Shown here one piece after another: positions 52,300 to 61,627 of a stretch of DNA of 64,000 nucleotides (within the stretch, counting starts at the first letter, position 1; each line of letters starts with the position of its first letter). The notes under the pieces were generated by a model. The model was given only the letters and a program-made list of their open reading frames with translations. It was not told the DNA's origin and did no database searches. The position numbers and the translations under genes were made by a program. This DNA is from Spirochaetia bacterium UBA6919. GTDB taxonomy: Bacteria > Spirochaetota > UBA6919. The stretch spans positions 1 through 64,000 of the forward strand of contig DKAT01000058.1 of NCBI GenBank assembly GCA_002450905.1, given 5' to 3'.

Positions 52300-53334
52300 T
52301 TGAATGCCATGATGAAAAATGATATACCTTTAATATCTGTAATTATAGTAAATTATAATGGACTCCATTTTTTAAAAGAAATGATGCCAACCTTGATGAA
52401 TCAATCCTTACAGGATTTTGAGGTCATTCTAATTGATAATGCATCAAAGGACGGATCTTTAGAGTATTTAGAAAGTTGTTACCCTCATGTCCATTTGATA
52501 AAAAATAGTGAAAACTTTGGATTTACTGCTAACAATCAGGGAATGAAAATAGCTCGAGGAAAATATGTTGTTCTTATAAATAATGATACTATACTGGATC
52601 ATAATTTTCTTTGTGAATTAGTAAAGCCAGCTGATGTGAATCCTCAAGTAGGGATGGTAGCGCCTAAAGTACTTATTACTGATAAGCCTGAATTGATTGA
52701 TTCTGTGGGGATGAATATTTATCCTGACGGAATGTCCAGGCAAAGAGGACGTCTTGAGGAATCAATAAAATATACAAAAGAAGAGGAAATATTTGTTCCT
52801 AGTGGTTGTGCAGGGCTTTATCGAAAGGAGATGCTGGGGGAAATAGGATATTTTGATGAAGATTTTTTTGCTTATTGTGAGGATACGGATTTGGGAATGC
52901 GTGGACGAATTGCTGGTTGGAAAGCAGAGTTATGTCCAAATGCATTAATTTATCATTATGGATCAGGATCATCTGGGAAATTTTCCCCATTTAAGGCATT
53001 TTTAGTGGAGAGAAATCATTTTTGGGTTGCGATTAAGAATTTTCCGATATCAGTATTAATATTTCTGCCTTTTTACACCGCTTATCGATATTTGGTTCAA
53101 ATTTATGGATTAGTGTTCAGAAAGGGGATAGGGGGGCAATTTATAGTGGAACAATCATCCTTTGAATTGTTAAAAATATTATTTAGAGCATATTATTCAG
53201 CATTAAGTAAGCTGGTACCTATGATCAAGAAGAGAAATGAAGTATTTAAAATGCGGAAAGTTCCTATCAAAGAGATTCGAGGATGGTTTAAGAGATTTAG
53301 GGCTAGCATCAAAAGTATTATTTTAACAAACTGA
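52300..53334 (+). CDS. Family 2 glycosyltransferase
   Basis: A 344-residue GT-A enzyme with an N-terminal Rossmann-like nucleotide-sugar domain: ISVIIVNYNGLHFLKEMM, VILIDNASKDGS, NFGFTANNQGM, VVLINNDTILDHN (DxD equivalent) and the acceptor segment FDEDFFAYCEDTDLGMRGRIAGW. These features fit rhamnosyl- or galactofuranosyl-transferase-like WcaA/RfbN-type members that build surface polysaccharide. The C-terminal hydrophobic stretch (ISVLIFLPFYTAYRYLV) suggests membrane association. The start is a TTG at 52300 or, more likely, an ATG at 52309 or 52312. It stands alone, not in a polysaccharide cluster. Confidence 0.9.
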   Translation: MNAMMKNDIPLISVIIVNYNGLHFLKEMMPTLMNQSLQDFEVILIDNASKDGSLEYLESCYPHVHLIKNSENFGFTANNQGMKIARGKYVVLINNDTILDHNFLCELVKPADVNPQVGMVAPKVLITDKPELIDSVGMNIYPDGMSRQRGRLEESIKYTKEEEIFVPSGCAGLYRKEMLGEIGYFDEDFFAYCEDTDLGMRGRIAGWKAELCPNALIYHYGSGSSGKFSPFKAFLVERNHFWVAIKNFPISVLIFLPFYTAYRYLVQIYGLVFRKGIGGQFIVEQSSFELLKILFRAYYSALSKLVPMIKKRNEVFKMRKVPIKEIRGWFKRFRASIKSIILTN

Positions 53335-53352
53335 AATATTACGCAAGTAAAT

Positions 53353-55158
53353 TTAATTACAAACTGGGAGGGTGACAATTAAATGAGTCCCTTCACTTTC
53401 TGACGTAGTAAATTTGATAGATCCTTTGTGGGTCTTTGCAATCAGACGTGCACTATAAGTGCCAATACCCGTTCCCCCCTTCTTACCACTCGTTACATAT
53501 CTTTCGAAGAAGTGTTCCCTGATTTCCTGAGGAATTACGCCGATGTTATGGATATCAATAATAAGGATATCATCCATTTCGTTAATATTTATAGTGACTG
53601 GGTGATTTTCAGGAGAGGCTTCGAGTGCATTTTTAAGGAGATTTGCAAACAAGCTTGCGAGATGTATTTTTATACCATTCACAATTATAGAATTTTCCCA
53701 TGATAACTCAATATTATTACAGAAATAATTGAGAGTAATTCTTTTCATTTTCAAAATATTCATCAATTCCATATTGATTTTTTTTAAGATGCTGATGATA
53801 TCACAGGGATGTGGATGGAATTGATAAGTACCCTCCTCCATTTTAAATAGATCCAGAGAGTGATTAATCATATGGAGTACGGTGTATCCATTTTCATTAA
53901 TGAATGTAAGATATTTACGTTGATCTTCAGTTAGTTTGGGATTAGCCAGGAGTACATTGGAGAATCCTATTATCCCATTGAGAGGGTTTTTAAGGTCATG
54001 GTGAATAATTCTTTCGGTGTCTTCCCGTAATCGCTCAAGACGTTTTCTTTCGGTGATATCACGGATGGCGAGGATTTTAATGATTCTGTCATGAAAAGGA
54101 GCATTTCGGTATAGGACTTCTACGGGGAATGTGGAGCCGTTTTTTTTTCGGGCTATGGTTTCAAATGGCTTGTCCTGATCCGATTTGAAGTAAATTATGA
54201 GATTTTGTTTTTGATCAGAGGCAAAAATATCGAATATCGATACATTATTCATTTCAATGGGTAAGTATTCCAGCATATAGGCAAGGTTGAAATTTGTATC
54301 CATGATACGATCATTATCACTGAGGAGAATACCTTCGAAAGTAGCTTCAGAAAGTCTGTGAAGACGCTCTTTACTGTCCTTTAATTCTTTTTCAGCCATT
54401 TCCCGTTCACTAATATCTCTTGCCTGAAATAGGATAAGGATTTGAGAACGGATTTTAATTGGGACACAGTTTAATTCAAGGGGGATGGTAGATCCATTTT
54501 TGTGGAGGAAGATAATTTCTTTAGAGGGAATGGCATTACCTAATTTTAAATTGACAAAGATATTTGAAGCATTAATAATTTGTGATTGATGGATGATATT
54601 TGATTTTAGGATATTAGTATTAATAAATTCATTTTTTGGAGTGCCGATGATATTTTCAAAAGTTGTATTTCCATTAACAATAATCCCTTTGGTATCGCAG
54701 AGAAAATAGGCATCGGGAGCTTGTTCGAAAAGGAGTTGAAACCGATTATATTCTGTTTTATAGAGCTCTTCTTTAATTTTGTGTCTTGTAATATCATAGA
54801 TGATGACCTGGAATACAGGTTGGTTTTGATATTCGATGTATGATGTGTTTATTTCGACATCGATGACTTCGCCATTGAGGCGGATAATTTTCTCTTCTAT
54901 GGGGAAAATATCATCGTGTTTTTTTTTCAAATCCTCAATTCGTGAAGATTCAATATCATGATAAGCAGGATGTATGAAATCGTATATTGATTTTCCGATT
55001 ATGTTATCAGGGTTATTTGTTCCCAGAAGATTCAGACCTGCAGGATTAATATAAATCCATTTATCATTCATGTGCATAGCTATGGGGATTGGTGAATTAT
55101 AAAAAATAACATTTTTTGGGTCTGTTAATAGATTTGTGAGGTTACTCATATTAATCAT
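53353..55158 (-). CDS. Cytosolic PAS-domain sensor histidine kinase
   Basis: A 601-residue kinase without membrane segments. Three PAS domains (about 15-128, 137-250 and 263-370; for example IVNGNTTFENIIGTPKNEF and LQARDISEREMAEKEL-type PAC ends) precede HisKA with phospho-His387 (IIHHDLKNPLNGIIGF) and the ATPase domain (about 480-600; NLLKNALEASPENHP, GGTGIGTYSARLI). The ATPase lacks the usual DxGxG in clear form (IDIHNIGVIP), which is seen in this subgroup. It is 18 bp downstream of the HD-GYP gene and both likely share a transcript. The ATG at 55149 is an equally good start. Confidence 0.92.
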   Translation of the reverse strand: MINMSNLTNLLTDPKNVIFYNSPIPIAMHMNDKWIYINPAGLNLLGTNNPDNIIGKSIYDFIHPAYHDIESSRIEDLKKKHDDIFPIEEKIIRLNGEVIDVEINTSYIEYQNQPVFQVIIYDITRHKIKEELYKTEYNRFQLLFEQAPDAYFLCDTKGIIVNGNTTFENIIGTPKNEFINTNILKSNIIHQSQIINASNIFVNLKLGNAIPSKEIIFLHKNGSTIPLELNCVPIKIRSQILILFQARDISEREMAEKELKDSKERLHRLSEATFEGILLSDNDRIMDTNFNLAYMLEYLPIEMNNVSIFDIFASDQKQNLIIYFKSDQDKPFETIARKKNGSTFPVEVLYRNAPFHDRIIKILAIRDITERKRLERLREDTERIIHHDLKNPLNGIIGFSNVLLANPKLTEDQRKYLTFINENGYTVLHMINHSLDLFKMEEGTYQFHPHPCDIISILKKINMELMNILKMKRITLNYFCNNIELSWENSIIVNGIKIHLASLFANLLKNALEASPENHPVTININEMDDILIIDIHNIGVIPQEIREHFFERYVTSGKKGGTGIGTYSARLIAKTHKGSIKFTTSESEGTHLIVTLPVCN

Positions 55159-55176
55159 AACTAATCTTTGCAGATA

Positions 55177-56373
55177 TTATTTTGGGATATTCAGTTTCAT
55201 AATCTCATCTGGCGTAAGAATTTTAATAATTTCTCTTGTTAAGTCAAGTTTTAAATTAATTTCTAATGGTTTTTTAAGAGTTTTATTGTGCTGGATATAG
55301 ATATTAATAATGGGTCTTGAGGGATTTGATTTATTTTCTTCAGTGATTTTTGCTATTTCATCAGTATTTAGGAGGACGTAATCATTTAATTCTGGTAAGT
55401 CATTTTCTTTGATGAAAATATTCATTTTTTTTGTGAAGAACATTGCAATATCTTTTTTAAACTGCTTTCCAGAGGCTTCGAGAATCCTTTTTTTACATTC
55501 TCTTAATGTGACAGCGTCCTGATAGGGGTGGTTTGTGGTAAGGGCATCATAAGTTTCTGCGACAGCAATAATATAGATAGCATCAGCGATTTTATTTTCT
55601 TTGAATTGGAGAGGGTAACCCATACCATCGAATCGTTCGTGGTGTAGTAAGATCATATCTTTTACTATCTTAGGGAGATTTGGATCGTCTTTGACCATTT
55701 CATAGCCGTAAATAGGGTGTTTTTTCATGATTTCAAATTCGTGGGGTTCTAATTTCCCCTTCTTTGATAGGATTTCAAACGGAATTGCCATTTTTCCAAT
55801 ATCATGAAGGAATCCGCCAAGACCAATTTCTTTAATTTCATTCTCACTCTTCCCAAGCTCTTTTGCAATAACCATAGATGTTATTCCAACATTGATAGAG
55901 TGGACATAAGCATGATCATCATAGAGCTGAAGGGATAATAAATTGATGACTTCATCCATATTATTTTGGATATCATGGAGTACCATATCAACAAATGATT
56001 TTGCCTGGTCTACAGTGATGTTGTGTTTATCTTTAATGAGTTGAGCGATTTTCTTTATAGCGCTGACACCCTTTTTTTGTGTCTTTATGTCAATAACTCT
56101 TGGTCCAGTATATAATTGTTTATCAAGATATTCTTCTAATGGGGTGATCTGATCATTGATATTTTTTTTCTCTGAGAGGGTGTAGAATATTTTTTCAATA
56201 CCCAGTCTCAGGAGTTCATTAACCCTTTCCTGAGTGAATGGGGTATAAGCATTTTGGATGAGTTGCCCTTCTTCGTTATATGCGTTAAATTTGAGTTTAG
56301 TACCGGGTTTAATATATTTAACTTCGATAGCGACTTCACTGCTTGATATTTGATTTGTTTGTATATCATCCAT
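55177..56373 (-). CDS. HD-GYP domain cyclic-di-GMP phosphodiesterase
   Basis: A 398-residue protein with an N-terminal DUF3391-like segment (about 15-75; KYIKPGTKLKFNAYNEEGQL, VNELLRLGIEKIFY) and an HD-GYP domain (about 145-330). The metal and GYP motifs are complete: HSINVG (His158), FLHDIGK (His190-Asp191-Lys194), HPIYGYEM, HHERFDGMGYP (244-254) and AVAETYDALTT. It should hydrolyse cyclic di-GMP. The C-terminal 70 residues (KPLEINLKLDLTREIIKIL) resemble a PilZ-like tail weakly. The tight spacing to the PAS kinase gene suggests they act in the same signalling route. Confidence 0.92.
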   Translation of the reverse strand: MDDIQTNQISSSEVAIEVKYIKPGTKLKFNAYNEEGQLIQNAYTPFTQERVNELLRLGIEKIFYTLSEKKNINDQITPLEEYLDKQLYTGPRVIDIKTQKKGVSAIKKIAQLIKDKHNITVDQAKSFVDMVLHDIQNNMDEVINLLSLQLYDDHAYVHSINVGITSMVIAKELGKSENEIKEIGLGGFLHDIGKMAIPFEILSKKGKLEPHEFEIMKKHPIYGYEMVKDDPNLPKIVKDMILLHHERFDGMGYPLQFKENKIADAIYIIAVAETYDALTTNHPYQDAVTLRECKKRILEASGKQFKKDIAMFFTKKMNIFIKENDLPELNDYVLLNTDEIAKITEENKSNPSRPIINIYIQHNKTLKKPLEINLKLDLTREIIKILTPDEIMKLNIPK

Positions 56374-56528
56374 AAGCTGGTTGCCTAAAAATAAAATTAC
56401 CCAATGAGATGCATAAGATAATTTGTATTAAATTGAAAATTAATTGAATAATTGAAAGACTTCCGACTAAATTTTCGGAAATGAAACTAATACAATAATA
56501 AAAAAAAATTAGGAAATAGGAAACATTA

Positions 56529-56918
56529 ATGAATAATTTTGAGAAAGATCAGTTAATTGAAATGATTTCTAATTATATGGAAAATGATTTTTTAGAGAGT
56601 ATTCGAACGTTGTTTATCCATGATGAAAATCTTTTTGAACTGAGCGGAGAATTATTTAAGGATAATCGAATTAAGGTGAGACTGGGGATGACTGCATTAT
56701 TTGAAGAATTGGTAGAGTTAGCTCCTGATAAGATAAAAAAAGCTTTACCCTCGTTAAAATTGGCTCTGGAAAATGAAAGTCCTACTATAAGAGGGGATAT
56801 AGCCTATATTATTGGACTTATTGGAGGTGAAGAGTCGAAATCTATATTACTAGGGCTATTGAATGATCCTCATCCCCAGGTATGTGAGATAGTAAGAGAT
56901 TTTATTGATGGAAACTAA
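56529..56918 (+). CDS. Small HEAT-repeat protein
   Basis: A 129-residue all-helical protein. The second half has HEAT-like units (KALPSLKLALENESPTIRGDIAYIIGLIGGEESKSILLGLLNDPHPQV). The Pro-Ala/Asp-His-Pro turn and the LIGGEES segment fit the PBS-lyase HEAT group. It is cytosolic and probably a protein-protein contact module. It is preceded by AGGAAA and lies between divergent and forward genes with no obvious partner. Confidence 0.8.
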   Translation: MNNFEKDQLIEMISNYMENDFLESIRTLFIHDENLFELSGELFKDNRIKVRLGMTALFEELVELAPDKIKKALPSLKLALENESPTIRGDIAYIIGLIGGEESKSILLGLLNDPHPQVCEIVRDFIDGN

Positions 56919-57066
56919 TTGTTTGCTGGATCAGTAGAGGTTATTAGGTTATGGTATGGATATGTGTGTACCTGACTACTGTATAATTAATTTTATATTA
57001 TAATTCGATGGACTCTGAATATGGATTTGAGTACCTTTATCATAAGAAATCATATAGGGTTGATAT

Positions 57067-58503
57067 ATGGGTCAGGAAATATCCACATCCCATTTTACTG
57101 AAAAGGATTTCCATGAATTTAATCTACGACTTCGCAGAGAGACAGATCTTTTAAATGAATATATAAATAATAAAGTCTTTTCCAATGGACATGGGGTTGG
57201 GGGTTTTGAACTGGAGGCCTGGTTAGTCCATGATCAAACGTATTCTCCCTCTGCTAATAACAAAAATTATTTGAAAGCATTAAATAATCCTCTTGTAGAA
57301 ACAGAACTCGCGGCATTTAATATTGAAATCAATACTCCACCTCAGAAATTATATGGATGTGCCTTGAAAAATATGCACAATGAATTGATGGATACATGGA
57401 ACAAGTGTATTTTGACTGCCAGGGAGTTTAACAACCACGTCATGATGATTGGTATCTTACCCACTGTACGGGATGAGGAATTGGTTATTGGAAATATGTC
57501 GGATAAAAAAAGATATAGGGCTCTCAATGATCAGGTAATGCTCCAGAGGAAGGGCCAGCCCATTTATATTGATATTGAAGGAAATGAGCATCTTATCATG
57601 ACTCATTCGGATGTCATGTTGGAATCCATAACAACAGCCTTCCAGATACAATTTCAAGTGGATAGTGACGTTGCTGTTCGCTTCTATAATGCATCGATGG
57701 TATTATCTGCTCCGATGATTTCTGTAACTGCTAATTCACCGTATGTTTTTAATAAAGATCTCTGGGCTGAAAGCAGAATTCCCTTGTTTGAACAATCTGT
57801 TACAATTAAGACACCCCATGAAAAGACTTCTAGTAAACCAAGGCGTGTTACCTTTGGAAATAAATATGCATCCCATTCCCTTGTGGATCTGTTTATAGAT
57901 AATTGTAATAACTATGAAATCCTGTTACCAATTCTTTTTGAGGAGGATATCAGTCAATTTTGTCATCTCCGCCTCCACAACGGGACTATATGGCGTTGGA
58001 ATCGCCCACTCATAGGATTTGATGAACAGGGAGATCCTCATTTAAGAATAGAACATCGTGTAATACCCTCTGGCCCTACAATGATTGATACTATAGCCAA
58101 TGCAACGTTCTTCTTTGGATTAATTCAGGGCATGGGAACCATGAATCCGCCTGTGGAAGAAAGGATACCTTTTGATAATATAGAGAAAAACTTTTATGAA
58201 TCAGCAAAGTATGGATTAAATGCTAGTTTACATTGGCTGGATGGAAAATATCATTCAGTTAAATCTCTTATCCTTGAAGAACTCCTCCCACTATCTTGTC
58301 AGGGCTTAGAACAATTGGGACTGGACTCACAAGATATAAATTATTATCTTAATATTATTAGTGAGAGAGTGAATAAACATCAAACAGGTACAGACTGGCA
58401 GAGGGCTTTCCAAAAGAAATACCGGTGTGACATGAAAGAATTGACCAGACAATATCTTGAGAACCAGATGAGTGGTGAACCTGTCCATAGGTGGGTTATT
58501 TAA
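57067..58503 (+). CDS. GCS2-like carboxylate-amine ligase
   Basis: A 478-residue protein of the glutamate-cysteine ligase 2 (YbdK-like) superfamily, which forms amide bonds using ATP. Recognisable segments: GFELEAWLVHD (N-terminal metal/ATP Glu motif), ETELAAFNIEINTPPQ, HVMMIGILPTVRDEELV, SITTAFQIQFQVDSD, PMISVTANSPYVF and LRIEHRVIPSGPT. The true substrate is uncertain, as YbdK-like enzymes join Glu or other acids with varied amines. It overlaps or abuts the aspartoacylase-like gene, suggesting a synthesis/hydrolysis pair. The start MGQEISTSHFTEKDF lacks a strong ribosome-binding site. Confidence 0.82.
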   Translation: MGQEISTSHFTEKDFHEFNLRLRRETDLLNEYINNKVFSNGHGVGGFELEAWLVHDQTYSPSANNKNYLKALNNPLVETELAAFNIEINTPPQKLYGCALKNMHNELMDTWNKCILTAREFNNHVMMIGILPTVRDEELVIGNMSDKKRYRALNDQVMLQRKGQPIYIDIEGNEHLIMTHSDVMLESITTAFQIQFQVDSDVAVRFYNASMVLSAPMISVTANSPYVFNKDLWAESRIPLFEQSVTIKTPHEKTSSKPRRVTFGNKYASHSLVDLFIDNCNNYEILLPILFEEDISQFCHLRLHNGTIWRWNRPLIGFDEQGDPHLRIEHRVIPSGPTMIDTIANATFFFGLIQGMGTMNPPVEERIPFDNIEKNFYESAKYGLNASLHWLDGKYHSVKSLILEELLPLSCQGLEQLGLDSQDINYYLNIISERVNKHQTGTDWQRAFQKKYRCDMKELTRQYLENQMSGEPVHRWVI

Positions 58504-58508
58504 ATAAA

Positions 58509-59507
58509 ATGTACGAATCTATAAATTACTTACCAGAGGGTCTTCTGGATGTAACGACCCAAAATATCCATGAGATCTTATCTAAACCAACACTAATTCA
58601 TCTTTTTGGAAAACGAAAAGAACCCTTGTTTGTATCGGTTTTGCTCCATGGAAACGAGGACAGTGGATTCTTGGCTATTCAAAATATCTTGAAATATTAT
58701 AATAATAAAGAATTACCCAGAGCTTTAAGTGTATTTATAGGGAATGTACAATCCTCCAAAGAGAATCGACGCCATCTTGAGCACCAGGAAGATTTCAATC
58801 GATGCTGGTTAGAGGGAAATACACCCGAGAGAATCATGGCTCAGAGTATTATTAAGGAAATGAGGTCTAAAAATCCCTTTGCAAGTTTGGATATCCACAA
58901 TACATCAGGTATTAATCCCCATTATGCCTGCCTTACCAAATTAGATCAGAGATATTTTCATCTTGCTACACTATTTAGCAGGACGGTAATTTATTATAAA
59001 CAGCCTGAGGGTACACAAACATCAGCATTTTCTGAAATATGTCCATCTGTAACAGTAGAGTGTGGACGACCCAGCCAACCTTATAGTGTGGAACATGCTT
59101 ATAATTTTATTGATGCTTGTCTGCACCTGTCTCACTTCCCTGAACATCCTGTACCTGCACATGACATGGAATTATATCATACCATGGCAACCATTAGAAT
59201 ACCTGATGAAGTAAGTTTTAGTTTCCACTCAGATGAAACCGATATTCGTCTTCGTAAAGACTTGGATCACCTTAACTTTCAAGTCCTTTCAGAGGCTACG
59301 ATGATTGGATATACCCAAAAAAATCATCCAGGATTATTATTAGAAGCAAAAGATGAACAGGGAAATGATGTAAGTGAAAAGTACTTTCGTAATAATAATG
59401 GAGTCCTTGAACTCAATCAGGAGGTGATGCCGTCATTATTATCTGTAAATGAAGAAATTATAAGATTAGATTGTCTTGGATACTTCATGGAGCGATATAA
59501 TCACTGA
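58509..59507 (+). CDS. Succinylglutamate desuccinylase/aspartoacylase-like zinc hydrolase
   Basis: A 332-residue M14-type enzyme that removes acyl groups from amino acids. The zinc site is complete: LLHGNEDSGF (His48, Glu50) and SLDIHNTSG (His130). The general-base Glu184 is in VTVECGRPSQ. Arg in ENRRHLEH and the NRCW segment fit substrate binding as in AstE/ASPA. The ATG at 58509 begins 6 nt after the GCS2-like stop. A GTG at 58491 would instead overlap that gene by 13 bp. The pair probably works on the same N-acyl or gamma-glutamyl compound. Confidence 0.85.
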   Translation: MYESINYLPEGLLDVTTQNIHEILSKPTLIHLFGKRKEPLFVSVLLHGNEDSGFLAIQNILKYYNNKELPRALSVFIGNVQSSKENRRHLEHQEDFNRCWLEGNTPERIMAQSIIKEMRSKNPFASLDIHNTSGINPHYACLTKLDQRYFHLATLFSRTVIYYKQPEGTQTSAFSEICPSVTVECGRPSQPYSVEHAYNFIDACLHLSHFPEHPVPAHDMELYHTMATIRIPDEVSFSFHSDETDIRLRKDLDHLNFQVLSEATMIGYTQKNHPGLLLEAKDEQGNDVSEKYFRNNNGVLELNQEVMPSLLSVNEEIIRLDCLGYFMERYNH

Positions 59508-59516
59508 GTAATTATA

Positions 59517-59852
59517 TTAAATTGATGCCAGGACCTCATAAATCTGGTTTAAATTAGTCTCATTTTGTTTGACAAGAACACCGACATTTTCTATAACACA
59601 AATAGCCAATTCAGTGCCCATCATAGCAAATCCCGTAAGCTCAGAGCCGAAACCAAATGCCCCTGATTCCTCTGTAAATAAGTGAGCCTGCATTCTCGCC
59701 ATCCTCAAGTTAGCAGAACAGAGATCAGCCATCATTTCCTCAACCCGTTTATCCATGTTTCCTTTCGATTGTATTACTCTACCATCAGGTGTAAATTCGA
59801 TTGCACTAACAACACCTTTAACGTTCATAACCTTGTCGAGATCCGCTGCCAT
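59517..59852 (-). CDS. DUF2173-family (roadblock-like) protein
   Basis: A 111-residue cytosolic protein: MNVKGVVSAIEFTPDGRVIQSKG, CSANLRMARMQAHLFTEESG, LAICVIENVGVLVKQNE. The sequence pattern (LMxxKGxxAxxEFxPDGxxxxxKG ... MCAANxxM ... VCVMxNxGVFV) is that of DUF2173, often next to sulfur-oxidation genes in other bacteria. The biochemical role is unknown. It lies 16 bp downstream of the rhodanese gene. Confidence 0.82.
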   Translation of the reverse strand: MAADLDKVMNVKGVVSAIEFTPDGRVIQSKGNMDKRVEEMMADLCSANLRMARMQAHLFTEESGAFGFGSELTGFAMMGTELAICVIENVGVLVKQNETNLNQIYEVLASI

Positions 59853-59868
59853 CTTTGTTCTCCTGAAA

Positions 59869-60219
59869 TTAATATTCCACTTTGTATTGTAACTGATTCC
59901 ATCGAATCATGCCACCTAACATATTTTTTGTTTTAAATCCCTGCTGATCAAGGATACGACAAGCTTCTGCACTCCGTTGACCACTTCTGCAATATATTAT
60001 AATTTGTTTATTCTTATATTTCTCTAAATCTTCACTGTGGTGCCAGAGCATTTGAAGGGGGATAAGCATTGAATTTTGGATGTGTCCCATCTCACCTGAA
60101 TACTCCTGATGGGTTCTAACGTCCAGTAAGAGGACATCTTCATTCTGGTCAATAATTTTTTTTACATCTTCCGCGGTAATTTCATTAACTGGGGGTCTTG
60201 GTTGAAACGGATTAAACAT
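59869..60219 (-). CDS. Single-domain rhodanese-like sulfurtransferase
   Basis: A 116-residue rhodanese. The active-site loop is YCRSGQRSAE with catalytic Cys77. LLDVRTHQEYSGEMGHIQNSMLIPL is the conserved N-terminal block and FKTKNMLGGMIRWN the C-terminal one. It carries a persulfide and passes sulfane sulfur. It starts a two-gene unit with DUF2173. Together with SQR and YeeE/YedE about 12-16 kb away it supports a sulfur-metabolism theme. Confidence 0.93.
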   Translation of the reverse strand: MFNPFQPRPPVNEITAEDVKKIIDQNEDVLLLDVRTHQEYSGEMGHIQNSMLIPLQMLWHHSEDLEKYKNKQIIIYCRSGQRSAEACRILDQQGFKTKNMLGGMIRWNQLQYKVEY

Positions 60220-60647
60220 TTGATTCTCTCAAATAAAATGAATATTAAATGATTTATATAAGTAGAAAATATATAAAAATTACTTCGATGTAAAGTGGTT
60301 TCGTTTAAATTATAACGATATTCCTATTGGCTATCCAATTAAGTAGGGACTCAGTGATGTTTAAATATAGGAAGATCTTTTGAAATATGGTAAAATTGTA
60401 GCTAACCAAATAAGAAAATATAAATATTTAAGATATTATAAGACAGATAGTAAAATGAGTAACCATCGGAATCAAAAATTTTAATTCCGATATTGATTCG
60501 GTGTGCTGGCTGTTAATTGTTTAGTGACAAATTTACCTGTTCTATGAAGGATTATTTTGTAATAATATCACAATAGACTGTTCTTCAATAAGATAGATTT
60601 GTGGTTTACGTTGATAACGAATAATTAAGAAAGGTTAAAAAACTGCT
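60220..60647. other. Intergenic spacer with the third palindrome copy
   Basis: About 430 bp without a gene between two minus-strand genes. Besides copy C (60465-60491) it has the segment TTAGTGACAAATTTA (about 60520), shared with the region after copy A, and GAAGGATTATTTTG shared in part with the region after copy B. Confidence 0.55.
60465..60491. repeat. Dispersed 27-bp palindrome, copy C
   Basis: Begins ATCGGAATCAAAAA and ends TTAATTCCGAT. Arms ATCGGAAT / ATTCCGAT are perfect over 8 bp, and the A/T core extends the pairing. The downstream ATTGATT matches copy B. Confidence 0.75.
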
Positions 60648-61607
60648 CTATATTTTGGCAGCTTTTGATTTAGCACGATATTTTTTGATGAATTTGTATC
60701 CAAAAAATGCAACTAGGAAAATGGGGATACCCCCAATCATCAAAACTATGATAACGTAAATTACCGTGAAAAACCCTTTGATACCTGTTTTAAATGAATC
60801 CTCAAATCCACTTCCAATATCCCTCCAGAACGTAGAGATTTTGGTGATATTATCTCCCGTTTCTCTGAAAGTAAGATGGATCGTAGAGAAACTTGTTTTA
60901 TTCTCCAGATAATTGATCTGACCTTTCAAACGATCGATATCTGTGGAAAGTGATTCCAACTGTCTTTCAACTTGTAATAAATCAGTGACATTTTGTGCTT
61001 TACCCTGAATAATTTCTTTAAATCTTTTTTCTGTGATTAATTTATTTTTTAACTTGGCTTCCAAATCAATATATTGACTGGTGACATCCTGGACATCAAT
61101 ACTTTCTGATATGAGCTTACCGAGTTTTTTTACCACATTCATCAGGTCTTGAAAATCATCTTTAGGCACCCGGATGACAATTTTACCGCTGATGGAATTT
61201 CGATACCTATTTTGATTAGAATTAGAAATATAGGATCCTTTTTTAGATTTAATTATATTTTCGAGATTATTATACCATTTGTTATATTTTTTGATTTCAA
61301 GGGAGATGTGGGCATTTTTAATGAGCTTTGTTCCGTGTTCCTGAAAATTGACCTGAGTTGTTCGGGGGAGGAGTCTTCTGTTTAGGGATTTTTTATCGTT
61401 CTTAGATAAATTTCGAGCATCAGCAGATGTAGAGCTTGGGGCTTTTTCTGCAAGTACTTGAGGTTGATGATATCTAGATTGATCTTGTTTTGCAACTGGG
61501 GAAGATATTGTTTTTTCTGCTTTAGAACAAGAAACTTGATTGATACATATTATTATAATGAGCATCAGTCCAAGTTTCAGGCTATTTGAAATAATATTCA
61601 TTCTCAT
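60648..61607 (-). CDS. DUF4349-domain lipoprotein
   Basis: A 319-residue lipoprotein. The signal peptide LMLIIIICINQVSC has a lipobox-like QVSC (about Cys27). The DUF4349 domain (about 95-270) is clear: LIKNAHISLEIKKYNKWYNNLENI, GKIVIRVPKDDFQDLMNVVKKLG, QDVTSQYIDLEAKLKNKLITEKRF and a coiled coil (VERQLESLSTDIDRLKGQINYLENK). A C-terminal membrane helix (about 284-307) ends in a basic tail, so both ends are membrane-fixed. Function unknown: relatives are envelope proteins of many bacteria. It is 20 bp downstream of a small exported-protein gene. Confidence 0.88.
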   Translation of the reverse strand: MRMNIISNSLKLGLMLIIIICINQVSCSKAEKTISSPVAKQDQSRYHQPQVLAEKAPSSTSADARNLSKNDKKSLNRRLLPRTTQVNFQEHGTKLIKNAHISLEIKKYNKWYNNLENIIKSKKGSYISNSNQNRYRNSISGKIVIRVPKDDFQDLMNVVKKLGKLISESIDVQDVTSQYIDLEAKLKNKLITEKRFKEIIQGKAQNVTDLLQVERQLESLSTDIDRLKGQINYLENKTSFSTIHLTFRETGDNITKISTFWRDIGSGFEDSFKTGIKGFFTVIYVIIVLMIGGIPIFLVAFFGYKFIKKYRAKSKAAKI

Positions 61608-61627
61608 TCATTCATCTTTTCAGGTCA

